Positions 1 to 9,736 of a DNA stretch of 64,000 nucleotides are shown here, in pieces. The DNA is taken from contig CM031616.1 of the NCBI GenBank assembly GCA_018398815.1, positions 73,254,355 to 73,318,354 of the forward strand. Reading direction: 5' to 3'. The notes under the pieces were generated by a model that was not told the DNA's origin, made no database searches, and saw nothing but the letters and a program-made list of their open reading frames with translations. This stretch comes from Conus ventricosus. Lineage: Eukaryota > Mollusca > Gastropoda > Neogastropoda > Conidae. A program made the position numbers and the translations under genes. Positions within the stretch are counted from its first letter, which is position 1. Every line of letters begins with the position of its first letter.

Positions 1-40
<40 letters not shown>
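1..40. repeat. (TG)n microsatellite
   Basis: Uninterrupted TG dinucleotides run from the window edge to about position 39, so the left end of the tract is not visible. It directly precedes the retrotransposon fragment that follows. Confidence 0.97.
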
Positions 41-470
41 CTCATTCTTCCCCCTAGCCATCCGTGAGTGGGATGAACTCCCAACACACATTGTAGAGGC
101 AGACTTCCCCGACAGTTTCAAAAACAGAGTCACCTTCCACCTCAGTGCTGACACTCTTGACAGTCTCGCTGCTGCGACACTTCAGGAGTAAGATGAAAAC
201 AAACCCAAACCCAGACTGTCCTGTAGGAATGTGTGAGTGCTTGGTTTAGGTAGGTAGTGGGTAGGGGGTGTGCTGGTAGGAGGGCCGCTGCGGCGGGGGT
301 GCCGAGGGCCGTCACTAGGATGCCTGCCCGTCACTTCTCGTCCCCTCCGATCCAGTTAGTGGGCAGGGAGTGTGTCAATGTGATCCGGAGCAAATGTTAC
401 TCATGCAGCCTGCAGAGCGATTTCAAACCGACATAGAAAAAAGAAAAGAGAAGGATTTATTTAAAAGTCA
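41..470 (+). pseudogene. 3' end of a non-LTR retrotransposon (RT C-terminus plus 3' UTR)
   Basis: The open frame up to the stop at 189-191 encodes the typical last segment of an animal jockey/CR1-type reverse transcriptase ORF: an 'IREWDELPTHIVEA' block followed by a Phe-Lys-Asn-Arg-Val segment. This matches the conserved 'WN-x-LP' motif near the end of such ORFs, and the same motif recurs in the minus-strand elements below (WNALP at about 4980, WNSLPGAIK at about 2380 and 5670). Downstream to about 470 is a GC-rich 3' untranslated stretch, after which purine-rich sequence leads to a GAA run. The 5' part is missing, replaced by the TG tract or off the window, so this is a 5'-truncated dead copy. 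The RT fragment is well supported; the exact 3' end is uncertain. Confidence 0.7.
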
Positions 471-523
471 GGAAACCCCTATTCTGTGGCAAAATAATCA
501 GCGTGTTGATTGCGGCCACACAA

Positions 524-538
524 CAGAAGAAGAAGAAG

Positions 539-600
<62 letters not shown>

Positions 601-623
601 AGAGAGAGAGAGAGAGAGAGAAG

Positions 624-668
<45 letters not shown>
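524..668. repeat. Compound (GAA)n-(GT)n-(GA)n microsatellite
   Basis: A short GAA run (about 526-540) is followed by about 29 GT units (541-598) and a GA tract (599-667) with one interruption. All long reading frames across it are low-complexity artefacts (VCVCV, RERER, THTHT). The GAA run could be the 3' tail of the upstream non-LTR copy, since another non-LTR family in this window ends in the same motif. Confidence 0.95.
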
Positions 669-670
<2 letters not shown>

Positions 671-1179
671 TCCCAAGTCGTGCAAATGTTACCACTGCTC
701 TTCTTCCTTTCAGTTATCAACTTTCTGCTCCCACAGTCAAAGCCTCTTGGGGAATTCAACTGTCTGCAGGACGAAGCAGCGGGCGAAAGGCCTCTGAACA
801 GGTGATATGAATGGTTCTTTTACTTTTACTGTTACTGCATAGACGGCCACAATCATCAAATTGATTTTTTACGCCGTTTTGTGTGGGTTGCGATGAAAGA
901 AAAACAAATTATAGTAAGCAATGGACCTAAAAGTGAGGATAAAAAAACCTAGTCCTGCTCAAAGTGGGTTCTCCGGCAGGCTACTGTTACTTCACTTTTC
1001 GCCCTTCCGAGCTAGCCGGTCCCTTGCTGATCTAAGACAGCAGGCCCCCCCCCCCCCCCCCCCCCCAAATAAATCAAACAACAAAAGCTATTGGGGTAGG
1101 AGGGGGGGGGGGACCTATTATCTAACTAACTACTGACTGGGGGGCACCCTAGACTTAAAGGTGTCCAAGGTGTCCGCTG
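669..1179. other. Anonymous spacer with poly-C and poly-G tracts
   Basis: I see no gene here. The stretch holds a 22-base C run (1045-1066) and a 12-base G run (1101-1112). Confidence 0.6.
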
Positions 1180-1246
1180 CCACAGCTATTTCAGGCAGGT
1201 TGTTCCAGTCACGTATCGTTCCGGGGAAGAAGGAAGCTTGTCGATA

Positions 1247-2058
1247 TTAGGTTTTACACTGGATCTGGTTGAGCTGGCGGGAGTGCTTCCTTCTTTGTCT
1301 GGGAGGGGCTGGCACGATGCAGCTTTTGTCAACGATCGCCTCTCCGTCCATTATTTTCCGTAGCATGACAAGCCTAGCTACCTCGCGTCTGTGCTGCAGA
1401 GTCGGCCATTGCAGTTTGTCGATCATCGCGGTGACACCAGATGTGTTGTGGTACCGGTTGACCACAAACCGTGCTGCTCGTCTCTGGACAGCTTCAATCT
1501 TATTGATTTTGCCTTGGGTCCCATACGGTGCACGCGTAAGCCTACTCAAGATCGGTCTGACAAAAGTCTTATAGGCTGTTTCTTTGAGGCGCACTGCTGG
1601 GGTCTTCAGGTTTCTTCTAAGGAAGCCGAGGGTCTTGGCTTTAGCACAGATGGCGTTGATGTGCAGGTCCCAGTTTAGGTCACTTGTGATGGTAACGCCT
1701 AGATACTTGGAGGTAGAGACAGTTTCTAGAATATGATTGTGGAGGGTGTAGTCGGGTTTTGCAGGAGAGGATGATTTTGTAACTGGGAGAGTAGTACTTT
1801 TTCCAGGATGGAATGCCATGTCCCAGCTGTGCTCCCATGCTTCTAACTTCTTGAGGTCTTCCTGAAGTAAGCTTTGGTCGGTTTTGGAGGCCTTCAAGCG
1901 GTAGACAGCTGTGTCATCAGCAAACAGGCGTGCCAATGAAAAAGAGTTCTTCTTGCAAGTCATTAATATACGCCAAGAAAAGCGCCTGCCCTAGAACAGA
2001 GCCTTGTGGGACCCCAGACTGCACACTGACCCGGCTGGAAGCTGCGCCATCCGCTACC
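1247..2058 (-). pseudogene. Reverse transcriptase, C-terminal half (element A)
   Basis: The minus-strand frame from 2058 down to the stop at 1247 encodes the RT palm motif 'SGVPQGSVLG' followed by 'FLAYIND' (about 2020-1970). After a short frame break comes 'LFADDTAVY', which holds the catalytic Asp pair of the RT active site (about 1930-1905). Downstream are 'HPGKSTTLPVTKS' and 'YLGVTITSDLNWDLHI', the thumb region typical of animal LINE RTs, then a basic C-terminal region ending near the stop. The 5' half of the same RT resumes at 2534, upstream of a nested element. The family call is firm. Jockey versus CR1 cannot be settled without a phylogeny. Confidence 0.85.
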
Positions 2059-2533
2059 ACCGATTGTTCTTCTTCTTCCTAAAATACTGGTTCACCTCAA
2101 AAACGAGTAGGTCACCAGCGCGCATGTTAAAAAGTAAAATGAAATAACATAAAATAGTGCGACTCAGACTGTTGGCCCCTGGAGCAAATTTGGCAACGAG
2201 GGGTCGCACTCGATATTCAAGAAGTTAAAAGCAATGGCCAAATTCGGGCCCCAGGTAACAGTAAAATATCTGGGGAAGTTAAAATAGAAAATCATCAATA
2301 TGCAGATCTCAAAACTGTCGTATCAATTTGTTTTTTTAAATGAGACTGCATTTGCGGCAATCTTGATGGCACCCGGCAGTGAGTTCCATAGCCATACAGA
2401 ACTAGGATAAAATGAATGTAAGTGGCTGTCAATATTTGATGCAGGTATGGTATAACATTGACCGCCACTCCTGGTGCTACTTTTATTCAGTACTAGTTGT
2501 TCCATTGGAATATCAATTACTTTAGCTCTGCCT
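2059..2533 (-). mobile_element. 5'-truncated non-LTR retrotransposon nested in element A's RT (element B, copy 1)
   Basis: This 475-bp stretch matches 5355-5830 almost base for base and interrupts element A between its 'AFLKDRQ' and 'SVVADGAASSR' segments. On the minus strand it ends in (GAA)n after 'taaaata', a microsatellite-like 3' tail as used by CR1/jockey-like elements. Its only coding part is the last 60 codons of an RT ORF (2505-2323), with 'LWNSLPGAIKIAANAVSFK' before the stop. Its 5' truncation and position inside an older element show that it inserted later. Target-site duplication is at most a few bases (CAA on both sides). Confidence 0.85.
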
Positions 2534-3765
2534 TTGCCGGTCTTTCAAGAATGCTCCTATCCATTTGTTGATATTTCCAAGGACGCCGTAATTTTTCAGT
2601 TTGTGGATAAGGAGGCTGTGGTTTACTCTATTGAAGGCCTTCGCAAAGTCCATAATGATGACATCCGCCTGATTTCCTTTTTCTAGAGTACCAAACAGTT
2701 CTTCTGTAAAATTAAGTAGTTGTGTCTCGCAGGACCGAAACTTGCGAAAGCCGTGTTGTTCTGGACATAAGATTTCGTTGGGTTCTAAGTGAGACATGAG
2801 AGCACTGATGATGACGTGTTCCAGGATTTTGCAGGGGATAGAGGTCAGAGAGACTGGACGGTAATTAGGTGGGTCATAGTGTTCTCACTTCTTGAATATT
2901 GGTGCAACGTTTGCATAATTATCTCCAATCAGAAGGGACATAACCAGTGTCAAGAGAGGACTGATAGATCACAGTAAGGATTGGAGATATTTCAGAGGCA
3001 AGGTCTTTCAGGATGCGAGGACTGATTTTGTCAGGGCCACAGGCTTTATGAGGGTTGAGTTTGGAAAGGAGTTTCTGAATGCCTTGTTCAGTAATCAAGA
3101 CATCAGAGAGGGCTGAGCTGGGAAAAATGTCAGACATCTTGCACTTAGCACGAAACTCTTCATCAGTGCACTCGCGTCCCTCACTGAACACTGACTGGAA
3201 CTGCTTGTTGAGAGCCTCCGCCTTTGCGGTGGGATCCGTCACAAGCATTCCATCCACTTTCAGGGGTGCGACACCAGAGTTGGAGTTGCGCTGGTGCTTG
3301 ACGAAGGTGTTTGAATCGCTTGTTCGGGGGTGAACCTTCTGCCGACACAGGTCAACTGCGACTGACCTATGGACGTATTCCCAGTACGAGCGTCTTATCA
3401 TGCGTTTGCTTCTGTCTTCTGAGTTGTTTATGTTTTTCTTCTAGTTCAGGAATACCTTGTTTTTTCTTTCTCTTGTAGACTCTGACATGGCGCTTGGCAA
3501 TCTTACGGATGTCAGCTGTGATCCACGGTTTACAGGCCCTGGTACGCGCTGTCTTGTGGGGGACATTGTCTGGACTGTCGCGATGAGGGTGTCCTTGAAC
3601 TTGATCCAAAGATCCTCTGTGGTGAGGTTGTTTTTCATCGCTCACCAGCGCCGAGTGCAGGTCCTTCATGTCCTTCCTCATCGCCTCCCAGTTGGCCTTA
3701 TCGTAGAGGGGGATCTGCCTTGGAGACTGCTTGAGACGGGTGGGCTTAAGGAGAATTCACAATAG
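2534..3765 (-). pseudogene. Reverse transcriptase, N-terminal half (element A)
   Basis: Minus-strand frames at 3681-3367, 3401-2919 and 2797-2534 together cover the connector and the first RT motifs. The clearest landmarks are 'LNPHKACGPDKISPRILK' at about 3050, the fingers motif of LINE RTs; 'EQHGFRKFRSCETQLL' at about 2750; and 'VIIMDFAKAFNRVNHSLL' at about 2660, which holds the first catalytic Asp. The three frames imply at least two frameshifts. The coding sequence then stops at the nested element and continues beyond it at 2058. Confidence 0.82.
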
Positions 3766-3889
3766 GGGATGTCATGGTCCGACAGGCCAGGAATGACTTC
3801 AAACCCTAGGGATGAGATGCGGGCAGTTGGTAATAAGAAGGTCTAGCGTGCTATGGGTTCCTTTCTTTTTGTCTATTCTTGTGGTTTCT

Positions 3890-4425
3890 AGCACTATAGT
3901 TGTTGCATACCATGGTCATGCAGTAGGTCTCTAAATTTTCTGTGGAGTTCAACACAATTAGTACCAGGTTTGAGTGTCAAAGTGTTCCAGTCCCAACCAG
4001 GAAAGTTGAAATCCCCTCCCATAAGGATGTATGCATTCGGGATCCTAGCCGTCCTGTCTAGTGACTTGCCCAGTTTCGCAAGGCTGGGTACATCTGCAGT
4101 CTTGGGGCGGTAAAACGCGCACAGGTAGAGAGTTTTCCTGCCAAGCAGTTTAACACCAACCCATATGATCTCGCAGCCTGTAGACAGTTCTGGGACGATA
4201 AAACTCTCCAGGTTGGATCTGACAGCCACCAGGACACCGCCTCCGTGTTTATCTCTGTCTTTGCGGTATAAAGTGTACATATCAGGGATGAATTTCAGTA
4301 TCGGAGATTGAGCTATCTAACCAAGTTTCACAGGCTATAATAATGTCCGGTTTGGTACTGTCGATAAGATGAATTAATTGTTTCTACTCGTTTTCCTCTA
4401 CTGGATTGAAAGTTGATGTTTAGGA
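3890..4425 (-). pseudogene. Endonuclease domain (element A)
   Basis: The minus-strand frame 4280-3894 holds the hallmarks of an exonuclease/endonuclease/phosphatase-fold LINE endonuclease: 'GGGVLVAVR' (about 4230), 'WVGVKL', 'LCAFYRP' and 'LMGGDFNFPGWDW' (about 4010), which contains the Asn and Asp catalytic pair. In another frame, upstream sequence at about 4400-4300 reads as a 'DIIIACETWLDSSI' block, the first catalytic Glu region. The enzyme nicks target DNA to prime reverse transcription. It is separated from RT by a low-similarity linker and at least one frameshift. Confidence 0.82.
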
Positions 4426-4680
4426 CACGTAAAGGTCTATTTTGGATTTGTTCTGTTGGTTTGCTCTCGTAGGAGTAGACATGTGCTTGAAGGTGGTTTC
4501 AGTTGGCGTAGTTGAGGAGATATCGGAATCATCATGAAGGTTTGAAGTAGAACTGTCAGGCCAATCAACTCCATGAAGGTCAAAAGCTTTTAATTCCATT
4601 GCGGCTGCCACAAATGGCGCAGTGCCACGAGATGTCCTCATGATGAAGTTCTGATGAGGTTCTGTTTCCAAGATGGACAA
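4420..4680 (-). pseudogene. N-terminal leader segment of element A
   Basis: An 86-codon minus-strand frame lies directly upstream of the endonuclease region. It is rich in Ser, Thr and Asp and I recognise no domain in it. By position it would be the start of the endonuclease/RT ORF or the end of a preceding ORF1. Confidence 0.35.
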
Positions 4681-4899
4681 CGACGGACCTTATATGCAGC
4701 CTGTAAAGGATTTTAGGTTCAGGATCAGACTTGTACGTTAATGGAACCTTCCTAGGTTATAATAGCAACGGAACTGTATTCTAACGCCCAAATCTTTCAT
4801 CATCATCATCATCATCCAGTTGACGTCCACAGTCATCATGTTGACTATTCTGACGTTTTTGAATGTGGTTGACGCAGGATTAAAAAAAAAAAAAAGCAG

Positions 4900-5160
4900 C
4901 AGAGGTTTAATACAGCTTTATCACTCTTGACACGAACATGCCAAGAGTCTTTGCCTCGACAACTGTATCGGGCAGGGCGTTCCACTCCTTTATAGTGCGT
5001 GGGTAAAAGGACCCCTGTCGATACAAGGTTCGGCACTGTAGTTGCTTGAATTGCTGTTCATGTCCTCTACGTTGACGGGTTGGAGCAGGAATCATCTGGG
5101 ATCTATCCATGCAGACCAAACCATGCTTGATCTTAAACAGCATGGTCAGTCTGGTGGTCT
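4900..5160 (-). pseudogene. C-terminal fragment of another non-LTR RT (element C)
   Basis: The minus-strand frame 5143-4907 encodes 'LFKIKHGLVCMD', 'PAPTRQRRGH' and 'FYPRTIKEWNALPDTVVEA', the conserved end of animal LINE ORF2 proteins. It is related to, but different in sequence from, the ends at 1-191, 1247-1963 and 5615-5890. Only the last 78 codons remain. The neighbouring A14-15 run (about 4879-4893) lies on the plus strand at the element's 3' side, so on the coding strand it is poly-T and not a normal tail. Confidence 0.75.
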
Positions 5161-5261
5161 TTCTTCGCTGCCTTTGGGCATTTGTTCCCCCCTCCCTCCC
5201 CCACCGTTATCACTGTAAAGACGTAAGAATTCTTAGCGTACACTTGGTTCCCCCACCACAA

Positions 5262-5342
5262 AGTTCTCTCTCTCTCTCTCTCTCCACACACACACACACG
5301 TGTGTGTGTGTGTGTGTGTGTGTTGTGTGTGTGTGTGTGTGC
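5262..5342. repeat. (CT)n-(CA)n-(TG)n compound microsatellite with a self-complementary centre
   Basis: A CT tract leads into (CA)n that meets (TG)n at ACACGTGTG, making a perfect palindrome of alternating purine and pyrimidine around 5284-5321, followed by a second TG tract. Confidence 0.93.
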
Positions 5343-5354
5343 TATAAATCCGTT

Positions 5355-6068
5355 TTCTTCTTCTTCTTCTTCCTAAAATACTGGTTCACTCAAAAACGAG
5401 TAGGTCACCAGCGCGCATGTTAAAAAGTAAAATTAAATAACATAAAATAGTGCGACTCAGACTGTTGGCCCCAGGAGCAAATTTGGCAACAAGGGGTCGC
5501 ACTCGATATTCAAGAAGTTAAAAGCAATGGCCAAATTCAGGCCCAGGTAACAGTAAAATATTTGGGGAAGTTAAAATAGAAAATCGTCAATATGCAGATC
5601 TCAAAACTGTCGTATCAATTTGTTTTTTTAAATGAGATTGCATTTGTGGCAATCTTGATGGCACCCGGCAGTGAGTTCCACAGCCGTACAGAACTAGGAT
5701 AAAATGAATGTAAGTGGCTGTCAATATTTGATGCAGGTATGGTATAACATTGACCGCTACTCCTGGTGCTACTTTTATTCAATACTAGTTGTTCCATTGG
5801 AATATCAATTACTTTAGCTCTGCCTTTGAAGATGTTAAGTTTGATAAAAGCGCTTCTCTCTTCTAAGGGTTTCCATTCTAATTTCCTCATGTTCTTCCTA
5901 GTATTCCCCTTTTCTCTGATGTGGTTCCCTGTTACGAACCGTGCTACTCTCTTCTGAATCTTTTCGAGGTTATCAATTGTCCTTTAGATGGTAAGGATCC
6001 CAAACTGAGCAACCATATTCAGTACTGGTCTAACCAGTGTTTTGTAGCAGTCGTCTTTAACCTTTTGG
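5355..6068 (-). mobile_element. 5'-truncated non-LTR retrotransposon (element B, copy 2)
   Basis: This is the longer of two copies of element B; its first 475 bp are nearly identical to 2059-2533. On the minus strand, 5890-5615 encodes the last 91 codons of an RT ORF, with 'LEWKPLEERSAFIKLNIFK' and 'LWNSLPGAIKIATNAISFK'. Beyond 5890 the similarity to RT C-termini continues in other frames to about 6060 (a 'YGCSVWDP'-like stretch can be traced). The 3' end on the minus strand is again taaaata plus (GAA)n. High identity between the two copies suggests recent activity of this family. Confidence 0.82.
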
Positions 6069-6257
6069 GGGCAGCAAGCTTAGGCATTTAAATCGCGACT
6101 TACAAAACATTTATATTTCAAAACATACAAGTACGAAGAATAAAGCATACAGCAAGAGTCTTTGATGAGAGACAACTGTTCCTGAGAAAAATACAACATT
6201 AGTGAATGGGGGCGGTTGGGTACGATTGATAACGACAATCGGATTTTAGTTTTGGAA

Positions 6258-6267
6258 GTCACGTGAT
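6258..6267. promoter_or_regulatory. CLEAR-like E-box (GTCACGTGAT) upstream of RNASEK
   Basis: The ten bases match the CLEAR consensus GTCACGTGAC bound by TFEB/MITF-type factors at nine positions. They lie 37 bp upstream of the RNASEK start codon, where a promoter-proximal element would be. Vertebrate V-ATPase and lysosomal genes are known to carry this box, so lysosomal co-regulation is a reasonable inference for a V-ATPase-associated protein. A GC-rich GGGGGCGG stretch lies about 50 bp further upstream (about 6208). Confidence 0.5.
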
Positions 6268-6303
6268 TTTTGTCAGCTAGCAGAAGACCGAAAAGCAAAC
6301 AAG

Positions 6304-6378
6304 ATGGTGTGTCCGATGTGTGGTCCGCTATGTTCAAGATATTACATGGTCATCAGCTTATGGGGCATTGTAATGCTG
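6304..6378 (+). CDS. RNASEK: RNASEK exon 1 (start codon to first intron)
   Basis: This exon encodes the first 25 residues of ribonuclease kappa, too short for an ORF scan. The ATG sits in a good Kozak context (A at -3, G at +4) and is followed by 'CGPLC', the counterpart of the conserved N-terminal CGPK motif, and 'SLWGIVML', the start of transmembrane segment 1. It ends at CTG|GTAGGT, a good donor in phase 0. Joined to exon 2 at 9515, translation continues without a break into 'GLLGAFFWW', giving a protein of about 98 residues, the length I recall for human RNASEK. The family are two-pass membrane proteins reported to associate with the V-ATPase and to have endoribonuclease activity. The initiator could instead be Met5, but the first ATG has the better context. 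Confidence 0.85.
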
Positions 6379-9300
6379 GTAGGTACACCATAGTTAACGA
6401 TAATTCCATTGACGCTGAGGTTAGAATTATCTTGCTGTGGTAATTACTCGGTGACTTTTCCCGATAAAAAGGACACTACGAAGCCATGCACGAGTGCAGA
6501 AAAGAAGTGTTGATTTGTTCGACGTACAAACGTCTTGAGAATACATTCTGATTCTGTTTCCATAGTTTCAGAAACAATTGATTCACTGTGTTACTTGTGA
6601 CACTGAATGATTGAATGAAAATCAGAAATTGATGATACAGATCATCGCTTTCACAGAATCAGTTACCTACTCTAGACTGATTTGGCAACGTCAAGGAACA
6701 AGATATATTATCACTGTTGAAAACTGACACATTTGAAATGACAAGAAAAATAATCTATCAAAACCTGTTCTTAGTTATCTATCTGAAAGTGAAATTTGAT
6801 TCTGTACATAGCAGAAACTGATCAAGATGGGGTGTTATACGAGCAGAAACTGATCAAGATGGGTGTTATACGCCATACAGCGATAACATTAACAGTATAT
6901 TACTACTATTACTACTAGTACTATCAAGTCCTGTCATATGATCCCAGATCTGGTGATAATCACAGTGAACCTGACTACCACACTGTGTTTTACCTAGGGC
7001 TAGTCCATTTTCTTGGAATGATCAGCCCCGTTTCCCCACATCCTCAGTAATTACTTTGTCGTGGGTAGCATAAATGAAATGAAAATATTAGAAATATTGT
7101 GTATCAGTTTGTAAATATTCGTTCAGTTAAAGTAGAAAAAAAGGGGAGAGAAAAGCAAGTAAACTGATCTGAGTGCAGTTTTTAGGCATGAATTACAAGG
7201 AAAGATTTAAGTGTTTGAATTCACTCTCATGTAAAAGAACAAAATTTAAGTTTAATACAGTCATAGAATTTTTTCATTGAACTGGAAGACATTGACCTTG
7301 ACAAGATATTTTTCCGGCCTCATTTGATAACACTAGAAATGTTAGTTTTAAAGGGCATTAATAAAAATGTCTTTTAAAACCACAGACTTAAGAAGAAAAA
7401 TTGTTACAATAAGAAAAGTTACATGTTTGGGGGCTATGCTTCCTATACTGATTGTATATACAAAACAATAGGAAACTAAAAAATATTCTGGAAAGAAATA
7501 CAAAGGACACAATTTGTTGGAAATTGACAAAAAAACATTAGAGGGATACAGGGGCATATGCTATACTCTTTATGCTGACACTGTCAGTGACAGCCACTTA
7601 GAAGTGTTTGCATTATAAAATTAAAAAAACAACATTTTAAAGCATCATTTGTACAGAGAACAGATACCATGGCACAAGTGTACATTTCTGTAACTTGTGT
7701 TCTTTGAAGATGACATATTTGCCAAAAATTTGTCTGTTGCCGTGCCATTCAGTATCAGGACACAATAGTGGTGTCCACATCTGTGTGTGTGTGTGTGTGT
7801 GTGTGCAGGCTTTTCTGTAACTTGTGTTCTTTGAAGAAGACATATGTGCCAAAAATTCGTTTGTCTGTTGCCCTGTCATTCAGTATGGGGACACAATAGC
7901 GGTGTCCACATCAGCCTATGCTTTTGCTGGGGTGTCATGTGGTCTGCTGCCCTTCTGTTCTTCAGCAATAGCTTTGCTTTCCTAACTTTCCTTCCAAGCG
8001 GGTTTGCTTCAGTCTATGGGGAGATCTGTCTTTGCCAGTTGAATGTGAAAAGGATGCAGTGGCTTTGATTTATTCAGATTCTGTTCAGAATATTTGACCC
8101 ACCTCTTCATCTGTTCTGCTATTCTCATGATGGCTTACCTTTTGCTGTCTGCGATGGATTGTTCTGGCTGGCTGTACCTTTCTGTCATTATCTTACTGGT
8201 GTTGTCATATAGTTTCTTTTTCTGTTTGTTGGTTATGCTTCCTCAACTATGTTGATGATATATCTGTGTCTCTCTGCCATAACCACGTGAATGTTCCTCC
8301 TCACATCTCTGTGGGCTGTTCTTTGTACTTCTGCTCTGGCCTTGGTTCCCCTTGAATGGCTGTTGCTTGCACTTTTCTCTTGCTTCCTCATCTGGATCTT
8401 CTGCAATAAGTCTGCAGTCAGCCATTACTTCAGGTGGTGTTTTTGTTGTTGTTTTTTTTTTAGCCAACTACTGTCAAAGGGTGCAACCCTATGTTTGTTT
8501 ATATATATATTTATTTATATATTGAAGAGTGGCTCCCTTTAGCTGTTGCTGAGCTAAGGCTGCCTAGCAACTACAACATCTGTTAAGTAAATAAATGTAG
8601 AATGATTGATCTCTCTGCTGAGCTGTTTTAGATCTTGTTGTGAATGTATTTTCTTCTTGTCGATTGGCTGTATCTTGAGCTGGTGTCAGAAGTGAAAGAC
8701 GTATTTTCAAGATAGTAAGATATTTTAATTCCAAAATTTTAATTGGAAGCGTGTGAAGGGGCAGACTGGCTGGAAGCTTTCCAACACTTCAGAAGGGCAA
8801 CCAAGCTCCATCACGAAGACAGAAATATTCAAAAGGATTCTCTTTTGTAGGCTGTAGGGTTGAGAGAAGCTGTAAAGACCTTAAGAGTCTGAAATTTGAT
8901 AATGAAGGCAATCCACCAGAAACTAACACAAACTTTGACTGTCTAGTGAAGAAGTTCTCCTTCTACTTCATGCTGAAAAGAAACATCATCCATGACAGAA
9001 GTTTCTTTACTTCCAGAAAACATGAGAAAGACGTTTTTAGAATCTCTCAGATTTCCTGCCACTGTTTCTCAAGGTCACTTTCTTCCTCCAAAATGTGCCA
9101 TACTTAAAACCAGTTCATGAGGGCCAGTCTGTATTCCTTCTGTATCTGTCCATCCCCCACTTGGCTAAATTGAACTTTTCTTCTTTGGTTAAGAATGCTG
9201 TCCAGTTTTTTCTTCAGTGTGATTTCAGTAAGGCGACCATTAAGTGATGGTCTCAGGCGATATAGATCTGCTCCTCCTTTTGCTCTGATATATTTGAATG

Positions 9301-9514
9301 ACTTGAAGTTGATTTTAATGGTTGTCTGTCGTTAGGTTTTCAGCATCTTTCAAAAATCTTTGTACATGATTGCAGCCAGATGTTAAAAGTATGTTCAACT
9401 GAAGATGAGATTTGTTTTCAGAACACAGTGTACATTTTTGTTATTGTTTTTTTTAAAAATCATTATAAGTATTATTTGCCTCGCAGCTTTAAATTGCCAT
9501 CTTTGACTTTACAG
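6379..9514 (+). other. RNASEK intron 1 (about 3.1 kb)
   Basis: The intron runs from GTAGGT to a pyrimidine-rich TTTGACTTTACAG acceptor, AT-rich and without recognisable genes. It holds a 31-bp imperfect tandem pair near 6810-6870 (gcagaaactgatcaagat twice), a 127-bp-period duplication (7685-7911), and sequence from 8750 onward that is repeated in the middle contig. Open frames on both strands here are short and unsupported. Confidence 0.75.
7685..7911. repeat. Tandem duplication of about 100 bp separated by a TG tract
   Basis: 7685-7780 and 7812-7911 share about 90 percent of bases, both beginning tttctgtaacttgtgttctt and ending gtgtccacat. A (TG)n run of about 20 bases lies between them. 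Confidence 0.9.
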
Positions 9515-9736
9515 GGACTTCTTGGAGCGTTTTTCTGGTGGCGTAGCCCCGCCTGTTTGAAGACGTCCCTCTGGGGGAGTGGGAGCAGAACAACTTCACC
9601 AAGGAATACGCCCAGGAGAAATACGAGCAGAATGCCATAAACTGCTGGATCGCTGCTGGAATCTACGTGGTCCTGTTCCTCTTCTCCTTCGTCCAGATGC
9701 AGATGAACAAGCGTTCCACCATACGAGACGTCATAG
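9515..9736 (+). CDS. RNASEK: RNASEK exon 2, left-contig copy (two 1-base indels)
   Basis: This terminal exon follows a TTTACAG acceptor and encodes residues 26 to about 98: the rest of transmembrane segment 1 ('GLLGAFFWW'), a luminal loop with 'EDVPLGEWE', and transmembrane segment 2 ('NCWIAAGIYVVLFLFSFVQ') with a short basic tail. This copy lacks one C near 9553 (GCCCCGCCTG, against GCCCCGCCCTG in the copy at 13256) and has one extra C at about 9720. The stretch between is therefore out of frame, and the natural stop (9734-9736) is reached only in the corrected frame. The other contig shows the frame intact, so these are more likely consensus errors than a dead gene. Confidence 0.85.

Larger units (their letters stand above)
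1180..4690 (-). mobile_element. Degenerate jockey/CR1-type non-LTR retrotransposon, split by a nested insertion
   Basis: Read on the minus strand, this element shows an N-terminal segment (4680-4420), an apurinic-type endonuclease (about 4420-3890), a fingers/palm RT segment (3401-2534), the rest of RT with the FADD catalytic motif, and a C-terminal region ending near 1247. The order endonuclease then RT in one large ORF, without LTRs, is that of LINE-like elements. The reading frame is broken several times and a second element sits inside RT at 2059-2533. The 3' UTR probably runs to about 1180 or below; I cannot fix the end because no clear target-site duplication is visible. It is a dead copy. 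Confidence 0.8.

Noticed and set aside
457..810. Several frames rich in VCVC, RERE, THTH or SLSL
   Set aside because: They are translations of (GT)n/(GA)n microsatellites in all frames, with no coding bias or motif.
7348..7557. 69-codon minus-strand frame in the RNASEK intron
   Set aside because: AT-rich, no motif, no splice context; random frame.
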